DNA of 64,000 nucleotides from Aphodosoma sp045600865 (GTDB lineage: Bacteria; Bacteroidota; Bacteroidia; Bacteroidales; Paludibacteraceae): positions 3,045-67,044 of the forward strand of contig JAZRYS010000168.1 of NCBI GenBank assembly GCA_045600865.1, given 5' to 3'. Below, in pieces: positions 54,621 to 63,974 of this stretch. Below the pieces are notes generated by a model. The model did no database searches, had not been told where the DNA came from, and saw only the letters and a program-made list of their open reading frames with translations. The translations under genes were made by a program, and so were the position numbers. Position 1 is the stretch's first letter. Each line of letters starts with the position of its first letter.

Positions 54621-56408
54621 ATGGTTAATTACTTAGATCTCCCTTCGTCACCCGGTGTATATAAGTTCTTCAATGCCGACGATAAAATTATATATGTCGG
54701 TAAAGCGAAGAACCTGAAGCGTAGGGTCTCTTCATATTTCACCAAAACACATGATTCGCCTAAGACAAATATCCTTGTTTCGCATATCAAAAGATTGGAA
54801 TATATTTGTGTCGATACTGAGGCGGATGCCCTGTTGCTGGAAAATAATATTATTAAGAAATACCAGCCCCGGTATAACATACTGCTGAAGGATGGCAAGA
54901 CTTATCCTTGGCTTTGCATTACTAAGGAAGATTACCCAAGAGTTTTCAAGACAAGGGTTGTAAGCCGTGGAGCAGATTATTTTGGTCCATATCCAAGCAC
55001 CTACACTCTTGATTTACTACTGACGCTTATTCAGGATATTTTTCCTGTGAGAACTTGTAGACTGCCTATTAACGAAAAGTCTGTGGACGATAACAGATAT
55101 AAAGAGTGCCTGCAATATCATATTCATCGATGCAATGCTCCTTGTGTAGGCCGTCAGTCGAAGGCGGATTACAACCGAATGATTGACCAAATAAGGGATA
55201 TTGCAAAAGGCAATTCTCATTTGGTGACAGACTATCTTCTCAAACAAATGCACGAATTAAGCGAGCAGCTGAAATTTGAAGAAGCACAGGTTCTGAAACG
55301 ACAATACGATGCAATAGTCAATTATCAATCGAAAACTGTTATAACAACAACTTCCGATTCGGACATTGACGTGTTTGGTTATGACGAGGACGATGCAAGT
55401 GCGTTTATAAATATCCTGAGAATAAATAATGGTTCGGTCGTTCAGGGATATACTATCGAATATAAAAAAACACTTGAAGATGAAACCAGAGAGGAGATAT
55501 TGTCTTTAGCTATAGTTGAACTCAGGGATAAATTCAAGAGTGTCTCTTCTGTAGCCATAGTGCCTTTTCTTCCGGATACAGATATAAAAGGTGTTGATTT
55601 CATCGTTCCCCAGCGTGGCGATAAACATACACTTTTGCAGTTGTCGCAGAGAAATGTTGCTCAATACAGAGTTGACAAATACAAACAGGCAGAACGTTTG
55701 AATCCTGAACAGCGACAGGTGCGGCTGCTTACTGAAGTGCAGAAGAAGCTGCATCTCGAAACACTGCCTCGTACTATCGACTGTTTCGATAACTCAAATA
55801 TATCTGGCACTGATGCTGTGGCAGCGTGCGTGGTCTTCAAGATGGGTAAACCATCGAAGAATGACTATAGAAAATATATAATAAAAACTGTTGTAGGTTC
55901 TGACGACTATGCCTCCATGGCAGAGGTGGTGAGACGTCGTTATAGTAGATTTATTGATGAATCCATCGCTCTTCCAGACCTTATCCTGACAGATGGAGGA
56001 AAAGGGCAGATGGAGGTAGTAAGGAAAGTTGTTGAAGACGAACTTCATCTCAAGATACCAATAGCAGGTATGGCCAAGAATGAGCATCACAGAACAAACG
56101 AGATACTTATCGGAACCCCGCCAATCGTCGTTGGAATGGGCCTAAAAGATGAAGTTTTCCAGTTCTTCACAAGAATACAGGACGAGGTACATCGCTTTGC
56201 AATCTCTTTCCATCGCGACAAAAGGTCAAAGAGCCAGACCCAATCGGAACTTGATACTATTCCTGGTATAGGAAAAGTGACGAAACAGGCTCTTTTACAG
56301 CACTTTAAGTCGTTAAAAAGAATTAAACAGGCTGATATTCAAGAACTTATACAAGTTATAGGCAAATCAAAGGCAAACATTATAAAGAATTATTATAATA
56401 AAGTATGA
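54621..56408 (+). CDS. uvrC: UvrABC nucleotide excision repair, subunit C
   Basis: Nuclease that cuts on both sides of bulky DNA lesions. The GIY-YIG domain is at residues 6-85 (SPGVYKFFNADDKIIYVGKAKNLKRRVSSYF), the UVR motif is near KQMHELSEQLKFEEAQVLKRQYDAI, the C-terminal RNase H-like endonuclease shows IDCFDNSNISGTDAVAACVVF and LTDGGKGQMEVV, and a helix-hairpin-helix (IPGIGKVTKQALLQHFKSLKRIKQA) closes it. Start at ATG 54621 (595 residues); the longer frame from 54582 runs through the parS site. The stop overlaps the next gene (ATGA). Confidence 0.95.
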   Translation: MVNYLDLPSSPGVYKFFNADDKIIYVGKAKNLKRRVSSYFTKTHDSPKTNILVSHIKRLEYICVDTEADALLLENNIIKKYQPRYNILLKDGKTYPWLCITKEDYPRVFKTRVVSRGADYFGPYPSTYTLDLLLTLIQDIFPVRTCRLPINEKSVDDNRYKECLQYHIHRCNAPCVGRQSKADYNRMIDQIRDIAKGNSHLVTDYLLKQMHELSEQLKFEEAQVLKRQYDAIVNYQSKTVITTTSDSDIDVFGYDEDDASAFINILRINNGSVVQGYTIEYKKTLEDETREEILSLAIVELRDKFKSVSSVAIVPFLPDTDIKGVDFIVPQRGDKHTLLQLSQRNVAQYRVDKYKQAERLNPEQRQVRLLTEVQKKLHLETLPRTIDCFDNSNISGTDAVAACVVFKMGKPSKNDYRKYIIKTVVGSDDYASMAEVVRRRYSRFIDESIALPDLILTDGGKGQMEVVRKVVEDELHLKIPIAGMAKNEHHRTNEILIGTPPIVVGMGLKDEVFQFFTRIQDEVHRFAISFHRDKRSKSQTQSELDTIPGIGKVTKQALLQHFKSLKRIKQADIQELIQVIGKSKANIIKNYYNKV

Positions 56409-57736
56409 ATTTTTCTAAGGCTTATTGGACGGTGAACTTTGCCGAAATGCTGGAACGCACGGCATATTATGGTATTTTCATCGCAATTACTTTCTATCTG
56501 TCAAACCTTCTTGGCTTTTCGGATATTGAAGCAGGTATTATTTCCGGTCTCTTTTCTGCTACCACCTATTTTCTTCAGATGTTTTCGGGTGCGTATGCCG
56601 ACAGGCTGGGTTATCGCAAGTCGTTGCTGCTTGCATTTGGGTTGATGCCTATTGCCTATTTTTCGCTTGGCATACTACCCTACCTTTATCGTGACTTCGG
56701 TGAAATCTACCGTTGGCTGATAGTTCCGGTAATGCTGATTCTTGTTTTTACAGGTTCTATAACCAAGAGTATCATACGTGCTTCTGTTGCACGTGAAACA
56801 ACCACCGAAACTCGTGCCAAAGGATATTCAATATTCTATATGATAGTGAATATTGGTGCATTCAGTGGAAAATCAATAATCGACCCACTCAGAAGCTTTA
56901 CGGGTCAGAATGCCTACATTTACGTTAATTTCATATCTGCAGGTCTTTGTCTGTTAGCCTTCATAACAACATATTTCTTGTATGATTCTGTTCATACAGC
57001 AGGCGAGGGGAAATCGTTCAAGGAGATTGGTCAAGGAATGGCGAAATTATTCACTAAACCTCGATTGATTGTGCTTATTCTGATAGCTGCAGGCTTCTGG
57101 ACTATCCAGCAGCAGTTGTATGCCTCAATGCCGAAATATGTAGTCCGTATGGTTGGCGAATCTGCAAAGCCAGGTTGGATTGCAAATGTAAATCCGCTGG
57201 TTGTGGTTTTGTTGGTCAATGTCGTCACTTCTTTCATGAAGAAACGTTCTGCTCTCACCTCCATATTCATCGGTATATTGCTTGTTCCTGTTGCTGCCCT
57301 GATAATGTCAACAGGTACGTTTTTAGGTGATCAGCCAATACTCGGTTTGCATCCTGTAACTCTGATGTTGGTTATTGGAATCATGTTGCAGGGATTGTGC
57401 GAGTGTTTCATAACTCCTCGTTATCTTGAGTATTTCTCGTATCATGCGCCTAAAGGTGAGGAAGGTCTCTATTTGGGTTTCAGCCAGATGGATTCTTTCT
57501 TTGCATCACTGATAGGCTTTTTCATGTCGGGATTCCTGCTCGACAGATATTGCCCTGACCCTGCCAAGTTTGCTACACACCAAGAGTGGCTTGCTGCCTC
57601 GGCACATGCACATTATATCTGGTATTATTTTGCTGCTGTTGGTTTGGTGGCTGCTCTTACACTTGTCATTTTCAGTTTTGTAACCAAGAGAATTGACGCT
57701 AAGAAAGAATTAGAGAAAACAATGGAAAAACAATGA
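56405..57736 (+). CDS. MFS transporter of POT (peptide/proton symporter)-like family
   Basis: A 443-residue, 12-segment inner-membrane protein. The first helix shows AEMLERTAYYGIF, matching the ExxERxxYYG motif of proton-dependent oligopeptide transporters, and SGAYADRLGYRKSLL is the MFS signature after helix 2. Hence a di/tripeptide transporter is likely, but substrate is inferred only from motif. It overlaps uvrC and ribF by 4 bases each, implying co-translation. Confidence 0.85.
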   Translation: MNFSKAYWTVNFAEMLERTAYYGIFIAITFYLSNLLGFSDIEAGIISGLFSATTYFLQMFSGAYADRLGYRKSLLLAFGLMPIAYFSLGILPYLYRDFGEIYRWLIVPVMLILVFTGSITKSIIRASVARETTTETRAKGYSIFYMIVNIGAFSGKSIIDPLRSFTGQNAYIYVNFISAGLCLLAFITTYFLYDSVHTAGEGKSFKEIGQGMAKLFTKPRLIVLILIAAGFWTIQQQLYASMPKYVVRMVGESAKPGWIANVNPLVVVLLVNVVTSFMKKRSALTSIFIGILLVPVAALIMSTGTFLGDQPILGLHPVTLMLVIGIMLQGLCECFITPRYLEYFSYHAPKGEEGLYLGFSQMDSFFASLIGFFMSGFLLDRYCPDPAKFATHQEWLAASAHAHYIWYYFAAVGLVAALTLVIFSFVTKRIDAKKELEKTMEKQ

Positions 57737-58656
57737 AAATTCTCCATTCCACCGACATATTGACAGAACCTGCAATTGCCACCATAGGTTTTTTTGACGG
57801 AGTACACCTGGGACATGAATATCTGTTGAGGGATTTGAAGTCTGAGGCCAGATGCAGAGGTTTGAAAACCCTTGTCGTGACTTTCTCGAACCACCCAAGG
57901 CTGCTTTTCAATCCAGATTGCGGGTTGAAATTTCTTACCCTTACTGACGAAAAACTCCATTTAATCGAACTTTCGTACATAGATTATTGTCTGGTACTGC
58001 CTTTTACATTCGAACTTGCACATCTGACATCACGCGATTTCATGAAGAAATTGCATGATTCTTTTGCTGTCAAGAGCATATTGGTTGGTTATGACCATCA
58101 TTTTGGTTCAGACAGAGAGTCAGGCTTCGATGAATACGTCAATTTTGGTAGAGAGATTGGGATAGAACTCCTCAGATGTGGTGCTTTTAGTGTGAAGGAG
58201 ATAAATGTTTCCTCAACTAGGGCAAGAAAAGCTCTTGAAGATGGGAATGTTGAACTTGCCACTACCCTTCTCGGTTATCCTTACAGGATTCATGGAAAGG
58301 TTGTGCATGGCCATCAGGTAGGACGTACTATCGGTTTTCCAACAGCTAATCTCGAAATTCCTGTACAGAAGATATTGCCCAAATGTGGAGCCTATATAGT
58401 GACAGTAGCAACACCTGACGGCAAGGAGTACGAGGGGCTTCTAAACATCGGTCACCGCCCTACTCTCGACAATGGAAAACTCTCTGTCGAGGTCTATATT
58501 GACAACTTCGAAGGCAATCTTTACGACTCTCTGCTCCAGTTGCAATTGCTACGTTTCATAAGACCTGAGCAGAAATTTGACTCTATTGACCTGCTAAAAG
58601 AGCAGTTACAATCTGATTTACAATTACTTAAAAAACTTACAAAAAAAACTGACTAA
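57733..58656 (+). CDS. ribF: Bifunctional riboflavin kinase / FMN adenylyltransferase
   Basis: Makes FMN and FAD from riboflavin. The N-terminal FAD synthetase domain has IGFFDGVHLGHEYLL (residues 17-31) and the STRARKALEDGNVELA region; the C-terminal riboflavin kinase domain shows GKVVHGHQVGRTIGFPTANLE and YEGLLNIGHRPTLD. 307 residues is normal. Its product FAD is the cofactor of MnmG two genes earlier. Confidence 0.94.
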   Translation: MKILHSTDILTEPAIATIGFFDGVHLGHEYLLRDLKSEARCRGLKTLVVTFSNHPRLLFNPDCGLKFLTLTDEKLHLIELSYIDYCLVLPFTFELAHLTSRDFMKKLHDSFAVKSILVGYDHHFGSDRESGFDEYVNFGREIGIELLRCGAFSVKEINVSSTRARKALEDGNVELATTLLGYPYRIHGKVVHGHQVGRTIGFPTANLEIPVQKILPKCGAYIVTVATPDGKEYEGLLNIGHRPTLDNGKLSVEVYIDNFEGNLYDSLLQLQLLRFIRPEQKFDSIDLLKEQLQSDLQLLKKLTKKTD

Positions 58657-58683
58657 TCTGTTTCATAGGTCAGGAATTCTTTG

Positions 58684-58691
58684 TACCTTTG
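58684..58691 (+). promoter_or_regulatory. Promoter -7 box for the tRNA cluster
   Basis: TACCTTTG, 32 bases upstream of the first tRNA. No clear TTG was seen at the expected distance (TCTG at 58657-58660 is close). Confidence 0.55.
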
Positions 58692-58723
58692 CATTCGTTT
58701 TTAGGACATACTGTTAAAGAATT

Positions 58724-58796
58724 GCGGAAATAGCTCAGTTGGTAGAGCACAACCTTGCCAAGGTTGGGGTCGCGGGTTCGAGTCCCGTTTTCCGCT
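58724..58796 (+). tRNA. tRNA-Gly (anticodon GCC)
   Basis: A full 73-base cloverleaf: 7-bp acceptor stem GCGGAAA/TTTCCGC, D-arm AGCTCAGTTGGTAGAGC, anticodon loop TTGCCAA, T-arm with GGGTTCGAGTCCC. Discriminator T as expected for glycine. CCA is not encoded. Confidence 0.97.
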
Positions 58797-58828
58797 CTTT
58801 TTTTGTATCTGTTCTGAACGTATTGGTC

Positions 58829-58913
58829 GCCCGAATGGTGGAATCGGTAGACACGAAGGACTTAAAATCCTTTGGCCATTGCGGCTGTGCGGGTTCAAGT
58901 CCCGCTTCGGGTA
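58829..58913 (+). tRNA. tRNA-Leu (anticodon TAA)
   Basis: An 85-base type II tRNA with long variable arm (GGCCATTGCGGCT); acceptor GCCCGAA/TTCGGGT with a closing G-T, anticodon loop CTTAAAA, T-arm GGGTTCAAGTCCC, discriminator A. CCA not encoded. Confidence 0.97.
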
Positions 58914-58924
58914 CTCTTTTTTTT

Positions 58925-58997
58925 GCGGAAGTAGCTCAGTTGGCAGAGCACAACCTTCCCAAGGTTGGGGTCGCGGGTTCGAGCCCCGTTTTCCGCT
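58925..58997 (+). tRNA. tRNA-Gly (anticodon CCC)
   Basis: Closely similar to the first tRNA-Gly, with a few base changes including the anticodon loop TTCCCAA. Acceptor GCGGAAG/TTTCCGC, T-arm GGGTTCGAGCCCC, discriminator T. The pair looks like a duplication with anticodon change; spacing from tRNA-Leu is 11 bases. Confidence 0.96.
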
Positions 58998-59045
58998 CGA
59001 TACTGTGAGATTTTCCGTAATTCGGGAAATCTCTTTTTGCATAGT

Positions 59046-60092
59046 GTGAACTTAGATGAGTTATATATGCAGCGATGTCTTCAACTCGCCTTGCGGGCTG
59101 AAGGTTTGACGTCACCTAATCCTATGGTTGGGGCATTGCTCGTTGCGGATGACAGGATAATAGCTGAAGGGTATCATCATCGTGCAGGTTTGCCTCATGC
59201 TGAGCCCAATGCAATCAATCAGGTCACTGACCCTGAGTTGCTTAAAAGGTCAACGCTATATGTCTCGCTTGAACCTTGCTCGCATTATGGAAAGACACCT
59301 CCATGCTGTGAACTTATCATCCGGAAAGGAATCCCAAAGGTTGTAGTGGCAACTCTTGATCCGAATCCGCTTGTTGCCGGTAGAGGAGTGCGTATGCTTC
59401 AGCAGGCAGGAGTAGAGGTTGTTGTTGGTGTGTTGCAGAAAGAGGCACAGCATCTCAATCGTAGGTTCTTTACATACCAGTTGCATCATCGTCCGTATGT
59501 TATATTGAAATGGGCACAGACTGCCGATGGATTCATTGATTATGCAAGAACAGAGAAGGGTAGTGGACCTCTGAAAATAAGCAACGCCATTACTAAAACC
59601 CTCAATCATCAGATGCGCACCACTGAGGATGCAATAATGGTGGCAACAAATACGGCAATTCTTGACGATCCTCATCTGACTGTTACCAAATGGAGCGGTA
59701 AGAATCCTTTGAGGGTCTTGCTTGACAGAACTTTGAGAGTGCCTGTCGGGTCAAGAATATTTGACGATGCGGCAAAAACACTCGTTTTCACCGAGCAATC
59801 GGCAAATTGTGAATTGCGGATATGTAAGCCAAACATAGAATATTGCCAGATAGATTTCAGTGCTGACATTGTCAGCCAGGTCTTGAATGCTTTATACGAG
59901 CGGAAAATACTTTCAGTCATCATCGAGGGAGGTTCCCGGTGGTTGCAGACGGTTATTGACTCAGGTTTGTGGGACGAGGCGCATGTCGAGACTGGCAGAA
60001 TGTTTGCAAAAGAGGGTGTAATGGCGCCAGGAATTAAACTTATGGCGCAGCCGGGAGTCCAAATCCTGTATAACCCTCATACAAATGATTAG
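59046..60092 (+). CDS. ribD: Bifunctional diaminohydroxyphosphoribosylaminopyrimidine deaminase / reductase
   Basis: Second and third steps of riboflavin synthesis. The deaminase domain has HAEPNAI and the zinc site PCSHYGKTPPC; the reductase domain includes LKWAQTADGFID, RVLLDRTLRVP and VIIEGGSRWLQ. Start assigned to GTG 59046 (348 residues): the stretch LDELYMQRCLQLALRA matches the family N-terminus, so ATG 59067 would cut into it, and the longer frame from 58965 runs through a tRNA. It ends 3 bases before cls. Confidence 0.9.
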   Translation: MNLDELYMQRCLQLALRAEGLTSPNPMVGALLVADDRIIAEGYHHRAGLPHAEPNAINQVTDPELLKRSTLYVSLEPCSHYGKTPPCCELIIRKGIPKVVVATLDPNPLVAGRGVRMLQQAGVEVVVGVLQKEAQHLNRRFFTYQLHHRPYVILKWAQTADGFIDYARTEKGSGPLKISNAITKTLNHQMRTTEDAIMVATNTAILDDPHLTVTKWSGKNPLRVLLDRTLRVPVGSRIFDDAAKTLVFTEQSANCELRICKPNIEYCQIDFSADIVSQVLNALYERKILSVIIEGGSRWLQTVIDSGLWDEAHVETGRMFAKEGVMAPGIKLMAQPGVQILYNPHTND

Positions 60093-60095
60093 AAA

Positions 60096-61538
60096 ATGGT
60101 TTGGTCGATAATATATTATACCATTGCAGTGGCATACGCTATCTTTGCCGCCTTTCTGTCGGTAGTGATAGTCATGGAAAACCGTAATCCAGTCCGTACT
60201 TTGGCTTGGATACTGTTGCTTATTGCCTTGCCAATCGTTGGTGCCGTAATATATCTTTTCCTGGGACGTGACATCCGTACTTCTATCTTGCTGCCAAAGC
60301 GTCTGAAACCACTTGAGGATTACTCCACTATAAACGAGCAGACATTACATGAGCATAATGTACCAGTCAATTTCCATAAACTCATCCGTTTGCTGGACAA
60401 TAACCAGCATTCCAGGTTATATACAGACAATAAGGTAGAGGTCTATGGAACAGGCAAGGAGATTTTCGAGACCCTGTTTGCCGACCTCGAAACAGCAACG
60501 ACCTCCATTCATATCGAGTTTTATATAATAGAGGAGGGTACTGTCGGAAATCAGTTGCACGACATTTTGGTGCGCAAGGCAGAGCAAGGAGTTCAGGTCA
60601 GGGTGCTTTATGATGCCATTGGGGCAATGCATCTCCCGATAGAATGGCGAAATTCTCTCAAATCTGCAGGAGTAAAGATTGCACCTTTCCTTTCTGCCAA
60701 TTCCTTGTCTGGTTTAAAATATGTGAATTACAGGAACCATCGCAAGCTGGTGATAATTGACGGTTCCATCGGTTATACGGGTGGAATTAACATTGCTGAC
60801 CGTTACAGATTGGGTAATCATCTCGGTCTGTGGCGTGATACTTTTGTAAAGATAATGGGCCCGGCCGTCGAGTCTTTGCAGCATGCTTTCCTCATTGACT
60901 GGAATTTTGCCAATATCAAGGAGTTCCTGCCTCTTCCGGAATATGTAGCACCATGCGAACCTAAGGAAGGCGATGAAATGGCTGGAAATGACCAGTTGAT
61001 ACAACTTATTACCTCTGGTCCTGATTCTTACTGGCCACATATACTGAATGGAATACTTTCGGCAATTAACAATGCCCGTGAGTGCATTTACATTCATACT
61101 CCATATTTCATACCGCCAGAGACACTCAGGTTAGCTTTGGAATCTGCTGCACTCTCAGGTGTTGATGTCAGGCTTATGATGGCGGAACAGAGTGATTCCA
61201 TCGTAGTTTCGACAGCCTCACGCAGTTATATTGAGCCATTGCTCAGGGCAGGAGTGAAGGTCTATTTCTACCGTCAGAATTTTCTTCATTCTAAGGCTGT
61301 CGTGATAGACAATTACCTGTCGATAATAGGCACCGCGAATATGGACATACGTTCTTTTGAACAGAATTTCGAGGTTGCAACCTTTATTTATGGCCAATCT
61401 ACCGCTGAAAAGCTTACCAAAAACTTCCTGCAAGACGAGAAATCCTGTCGCCAGCTCAACATGCAATCCTGGCGTCAGAGAACCATGGCACGAAGGATGT
61501 ACGAATCGTTCGCAAGACTGCTCTCGCCACTTTTCTGA
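60096..61538 (+). CDS. cls: Cardiolipin synthase
   Basis: Joins two phosphatidylglycerols into cardiolipin at the inner membrane. Two N-terminal transmembrane segments with the ENRNPVRTLAWILLL motif, then two phospholipase D HKD motifs: NHRKLVIIDGSIGYTGG (about 212-228) and HSKAVVIDNYLSIIGTANMD (about 398-417). 480 residues is typical. Confidence 0.94.
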   Translation: MVWSIIYYTIAVAYAIFAAFLSVVIVMENRNPVRTLAWILLLIALPIVGAVIYLFLGRDIRTSILLPKRLKPLEDYSTINEQTLHEHNVPVNFHKLIRLLDNNQHSRLYTDNKVEVYGTGKEIFETLFADLETATTSIHIEFYIIEEGTVGNQLHDILVRKAEQGVQVRVLYDAIGAMHLPIEWRNSLKSAGVKIAPFLSANSLSGLKYVNYRNHRKLVIIDGSIGYTGGINIADRYRLGNHLGLWRDTFVKIMGPAVESLQHAFLIDWNFANIKEFLPLPEYVAPCEPKEGDEMAGNDQLIQLITSGPDSYWPHILNGILSAINNARECIYIHTPYFIPPETLRLALESAALSGVDVRLMMAEQSDSIVVSTASRSYIEPLLRAGVKVYFYRQNFLHSKAVVIDNYLSIIGTANMDIRSFEQNFEVATFIYGQSTAEKLTKNFLQDEKSCRQLNMQSWRQRTMARRMYESFARLLSPLF

Positions 61539-61564
61539 TATGCAAACAAATAACTTACAATATT

Positions 61565-62947
61565 ATGGCAAACTTTATCAACTCGCATCACACCAGCACT
61601 GAGTTTTCAGACTTGGCAAATGTGAAACCGGCGGATGTCATCCGCACATACGGCATGATTCACAAGGTCCGTGTCACAAAATGGGGAGGTTTCCTTATCA
61701 TCCGCAAGGCTAACGGACTATTGCAGACAGTCATGCAGAATGACAATATGCAGATTGTTGACGAAAAAGGCAACGCTGCAGCAGTCAACGACCTCTCTCG
61801 CGAGATGGCAGTAATTGTTGAAGGAACAGTCAACGAGGCTAAAATCAAGGACCCTGCAATGGCATACAACAACTTCGAGGTAGCCATCCAGAAGATACAG
61901 ATAATCTCCCGTCCTTCGACAACAGAGGTTATCGACGTCAACGCTCTCAAGTTCGGTGACGAGGAGAGCCTCCTGCGCTTCAAGTTCGACAACCGCCATG
62001 TGACATTGCGTAACCCACGCGACATGGCAATCCTGAGAATACAGAGCGGCATCAGCCAGGGTTTTGCTGAATATCTCCGCAGCCAGGGCTTCACCCAGAT
62101 TTTCACTCCGAAGATTGTTTCCGAAGGTGCAGAGGGTGGTGCAAATGTCTTCAAGATGGACTATTTCGGCAAGCAGGTCTATCTTGCACAGTCGCCACAG
62201 TTCTACAAACAGATTGGCGTAGGAGCATACGAGCGCGTGTTTGAGATTGCTCCTGCATATCGTGCCGAGAAACATGCGACATCCCGTCACCTCAACGAGT
62301 TCATCTCGCTTGATGTCGAGATGGGCTTTATCCGTGGCCAGGAAGATGTCATGGAACTTGAGATGAACCTTATCCGCCATATCATGGCATATCTGCAGCA
62401 GAATTTCGCTCACGAGCTTGAGCTGCTCAATGCTGAGTTGCCACAGATATCAGAGCAGATTCCTGCCTACAGGCTGAGCGAGTGCCATGAGTTGCTTTGG
62501 AATGAGCATCTGACCGAGGAAGACCACCGTGGAGAAGATGATATGGCACCAGAAGAGGAGCGTGCCATCTGCAAATACGTCAAGGAGAAATTCGGTTCAG
62601 ACTTTGTCTTCATCACCCACTTCCCAAGCAAGCATCGTGCGTTCTATGCAATGGACGACCCGGAGAACCCAGAGCTTACCATCAGTTACGACCTCCTTAT
62701 GCGTGGACTTGAGATTACATCAGGCGGCCAGCGTATGCACGAAGAGTCTGACTACCGCCGCAAGATGGTGGAGCGTGGAATGAATCCAGACAACTTCCAT
62801 TTCTACATGGACACATTCAAGAACGGAATGCCACCTCACGGAGGTTTTGCCATAGGTCTTGAGCGTCTGACAGCTTGCATCCTCAACATTGCCAATGTGA
62901 AAGAGGCAAGCATGTTCCCACGTGACATCAACCGTGTGGCACCTTGA
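61565..62947 (+). CDS. asnS: Asparaginyl-tRNA synthetase
   Basis: Class II enzyme of the AspRS/AsnRS group. An OB-fold anticodon-binding domain (RTYGMIHKVRVTKWGGFLIIRKANG) is followed by a catalytic core with FTPKIVSEGAEGGANVF, QSPQFYKQIGVGAYERVFEIAPAYRAE (motif 2) and GFAIGLERLTACILNI (motif 3). At 460 residues it fits AsnRS. AspRS would have a larger insertion domain and is excluded by length. Confidence 0.93.
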   Translation: MANFINSHHTSTEFSDLANVKPADVIRTYGMIHKVRVTKWGGFLIIRKANGLLQTVMQNDNMQIVDEKGNAAAVNDLSREMAVIVEGTVNEAKIKDPAMAYNNFEVAIQKIQIISRPSTTEVIDVNALKFGDEESLLRFKFDNRHVTLRNPRDMAILRIQSGISQGFAEYLRSQGFTQIFTPKIVSEGAEGGANVFKMDYFGKQVYLAQSPQFYKQIGVGAYERVFEIAPAYRAEKHATSRHLNEFISLDVEMGFIRGQEDVMELEMNLIRHIMAYLQQNFAHELELLNAELPQISEQIPAYRLSECHELLWNEHLTEEDHRGEDDMAPEEERAICKYVKEKFGSDFVFITHFPSKHRAFYAMDDPENPELTISYDLLMRGLEITSGGQRMHEESDYRRKMVERGMNPDNFHFYMDTFKNGMPPHGGFAIGLERLTACILNIANVKEASMFPRDINRVAP

Positions 62948-62982
62948 TTTCAAGGGGTTACCATTGGAGATAGGCAAGTGCC

Positions 62983-63858
62983 ATGGAGCAAAAGGTATCT
63001 ATACGTTTCTATAATGACAAACTGGTCCGTGCCGTTTGGGATGAAGCCGGGAACAAATGGTGGTTCTCGGCTTTAGATGTCGTTGGTGCGTTCAATGGCG
63101 AGAATAACTACGACAAGAACCGTAATTACTGGAAGTATCTCAAGGCAAAGCTGAAGCGGGAAAACAGTGAGGTGGTTAGTGCCACTACCCAACTGAAATT
63201 AAGAGCTGCTGACGGCAAACGCTACAATACTGACGTAATGGACATGGATACTGTGCGGCAACTGGCACTCGTTTTCCCCAACATCAAGGCGGCAGCTTTC
63301 ATCGACTGGCTGACCAGCAACGACAACAGCATTGACGGGCAGAGCCGAAAGAAGGCATACATGCTCTTCGAGAGCGACATGCTCGACTCCATCCCTGTAG
63401 GCACTGTGCAGGGTCTGCAGCAGATACATGGCTATCTGTTCGGCGGGTTGTATGACTTTGCGGGACAGATACGCCAGCACACCATCTGGAAGGATGGCAC
63501 GCTCTTTTGCCGGGCGGAATATATTCAGGAGAACCTGAGTATCATAGAGCGTATGCCCGAAAGCACATTCGACGAGATTGTGGATAAATACGTCGAAATG
63601 AATGTGGCGCACCCTTTCATGGAGGGTAATGGCCGCAGCACGCGCATCTGGCTCGACCTGATATTCAAGAAGAACCTGAAAAAATGTGTTGACTGGAGCA
63701 AGATTGACAAGAAAGAGTATCTTGACGCAATGCGTGCCAGCACCACAGACACCCAGCCAATCAAGATGTTGCTCCAAGGAGCTTTGACCGACGACATCAC
63801 CAGCCGCGAGATGTTCATGAAAGGCATAGATTACTCATACTATTACGAGCAGATGTAA
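62983..63858 (+). CDS. Fic-domain protein with N-terminal Bro-N/KilA-like domain
   Basis: A 291-residue fusion. Residues 5-110 (VRAVWDEAGNKWWFSALDVV ... VMDMDTVRQLALVFPN) resemble Bro-N phage-type DNA-binding domains. Residues 135-285 form a Fic fold with the core motif HPFMEGNGRSTR (210-221), including the catalytic histidine and the GNGR nucleotide loop, so AMP transfer or related activity is expected. I did not find the (S/T)xxxE(G/N) inhibitory motif within it, nor an antitoxin gene beside it. Such fusions are common in Bacteroidetes accessory genomes. Confidence 0.85.
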   Translation: MEQKVSIRFYNDKLVRAVWDEAGNKWWFSALDVVGAFNGENNYDKNRNYWKYLKAKLKRENSEVVSATTQLKLRAADGKRYNTDVMDMDTVRQLALVFPNIKAAAFIDWLTSNDNSIDGQSRKKAYMLFESDMLDSIPVGTVQGLQQIHGYLFGGLYDFAGQIRQHTIWKDGTLFCRAEYIQENLSIIERMPESTFDEIVDKYVEMNVAHPFMEGNGRSTRIWLDLIFKKNLKKCVDWSKIDKKEYLDAMRASTTDTQPIKMLLQGALTDDITSREMFMKGIDYSYYYEQM

Positions 63859-63893
63859 TAATAAATTACTCAAGTTTCGCATGTATTAGCCCT

Positions 63894-63974
63894 GAAGGGG
63901 CGGCACATACCAGCACAGGGCGTGAGCCCTGTGTATGAGGTTGTTATCCAGTTTAAGTCCTGTAAGGACGACAC
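63894..63974. repeat. Repetitive intergenic element with GC-rich palindrome
   Basis: Two related short units, AGCCCTGAAGGGGCGGCACAT and AAGTCCTGTAAGGACGACACAT, flank an 8-bp hairpin CACAGGGC-GTGA-GCCCTGTG (63914-63933). The form is typical of dispersed Bacteroidetes palindromic elements, but I cannot show further copies here. Confidence 0.5.

Noticed and set aside
58739..59008. An 89-codon frame across the tRNA cluster, and the 58965 start for ribD
   Set aside because: The frame is made of tRNA sequence; three cloverleaf genes explain the region, and RibD homology begins only after 59046.
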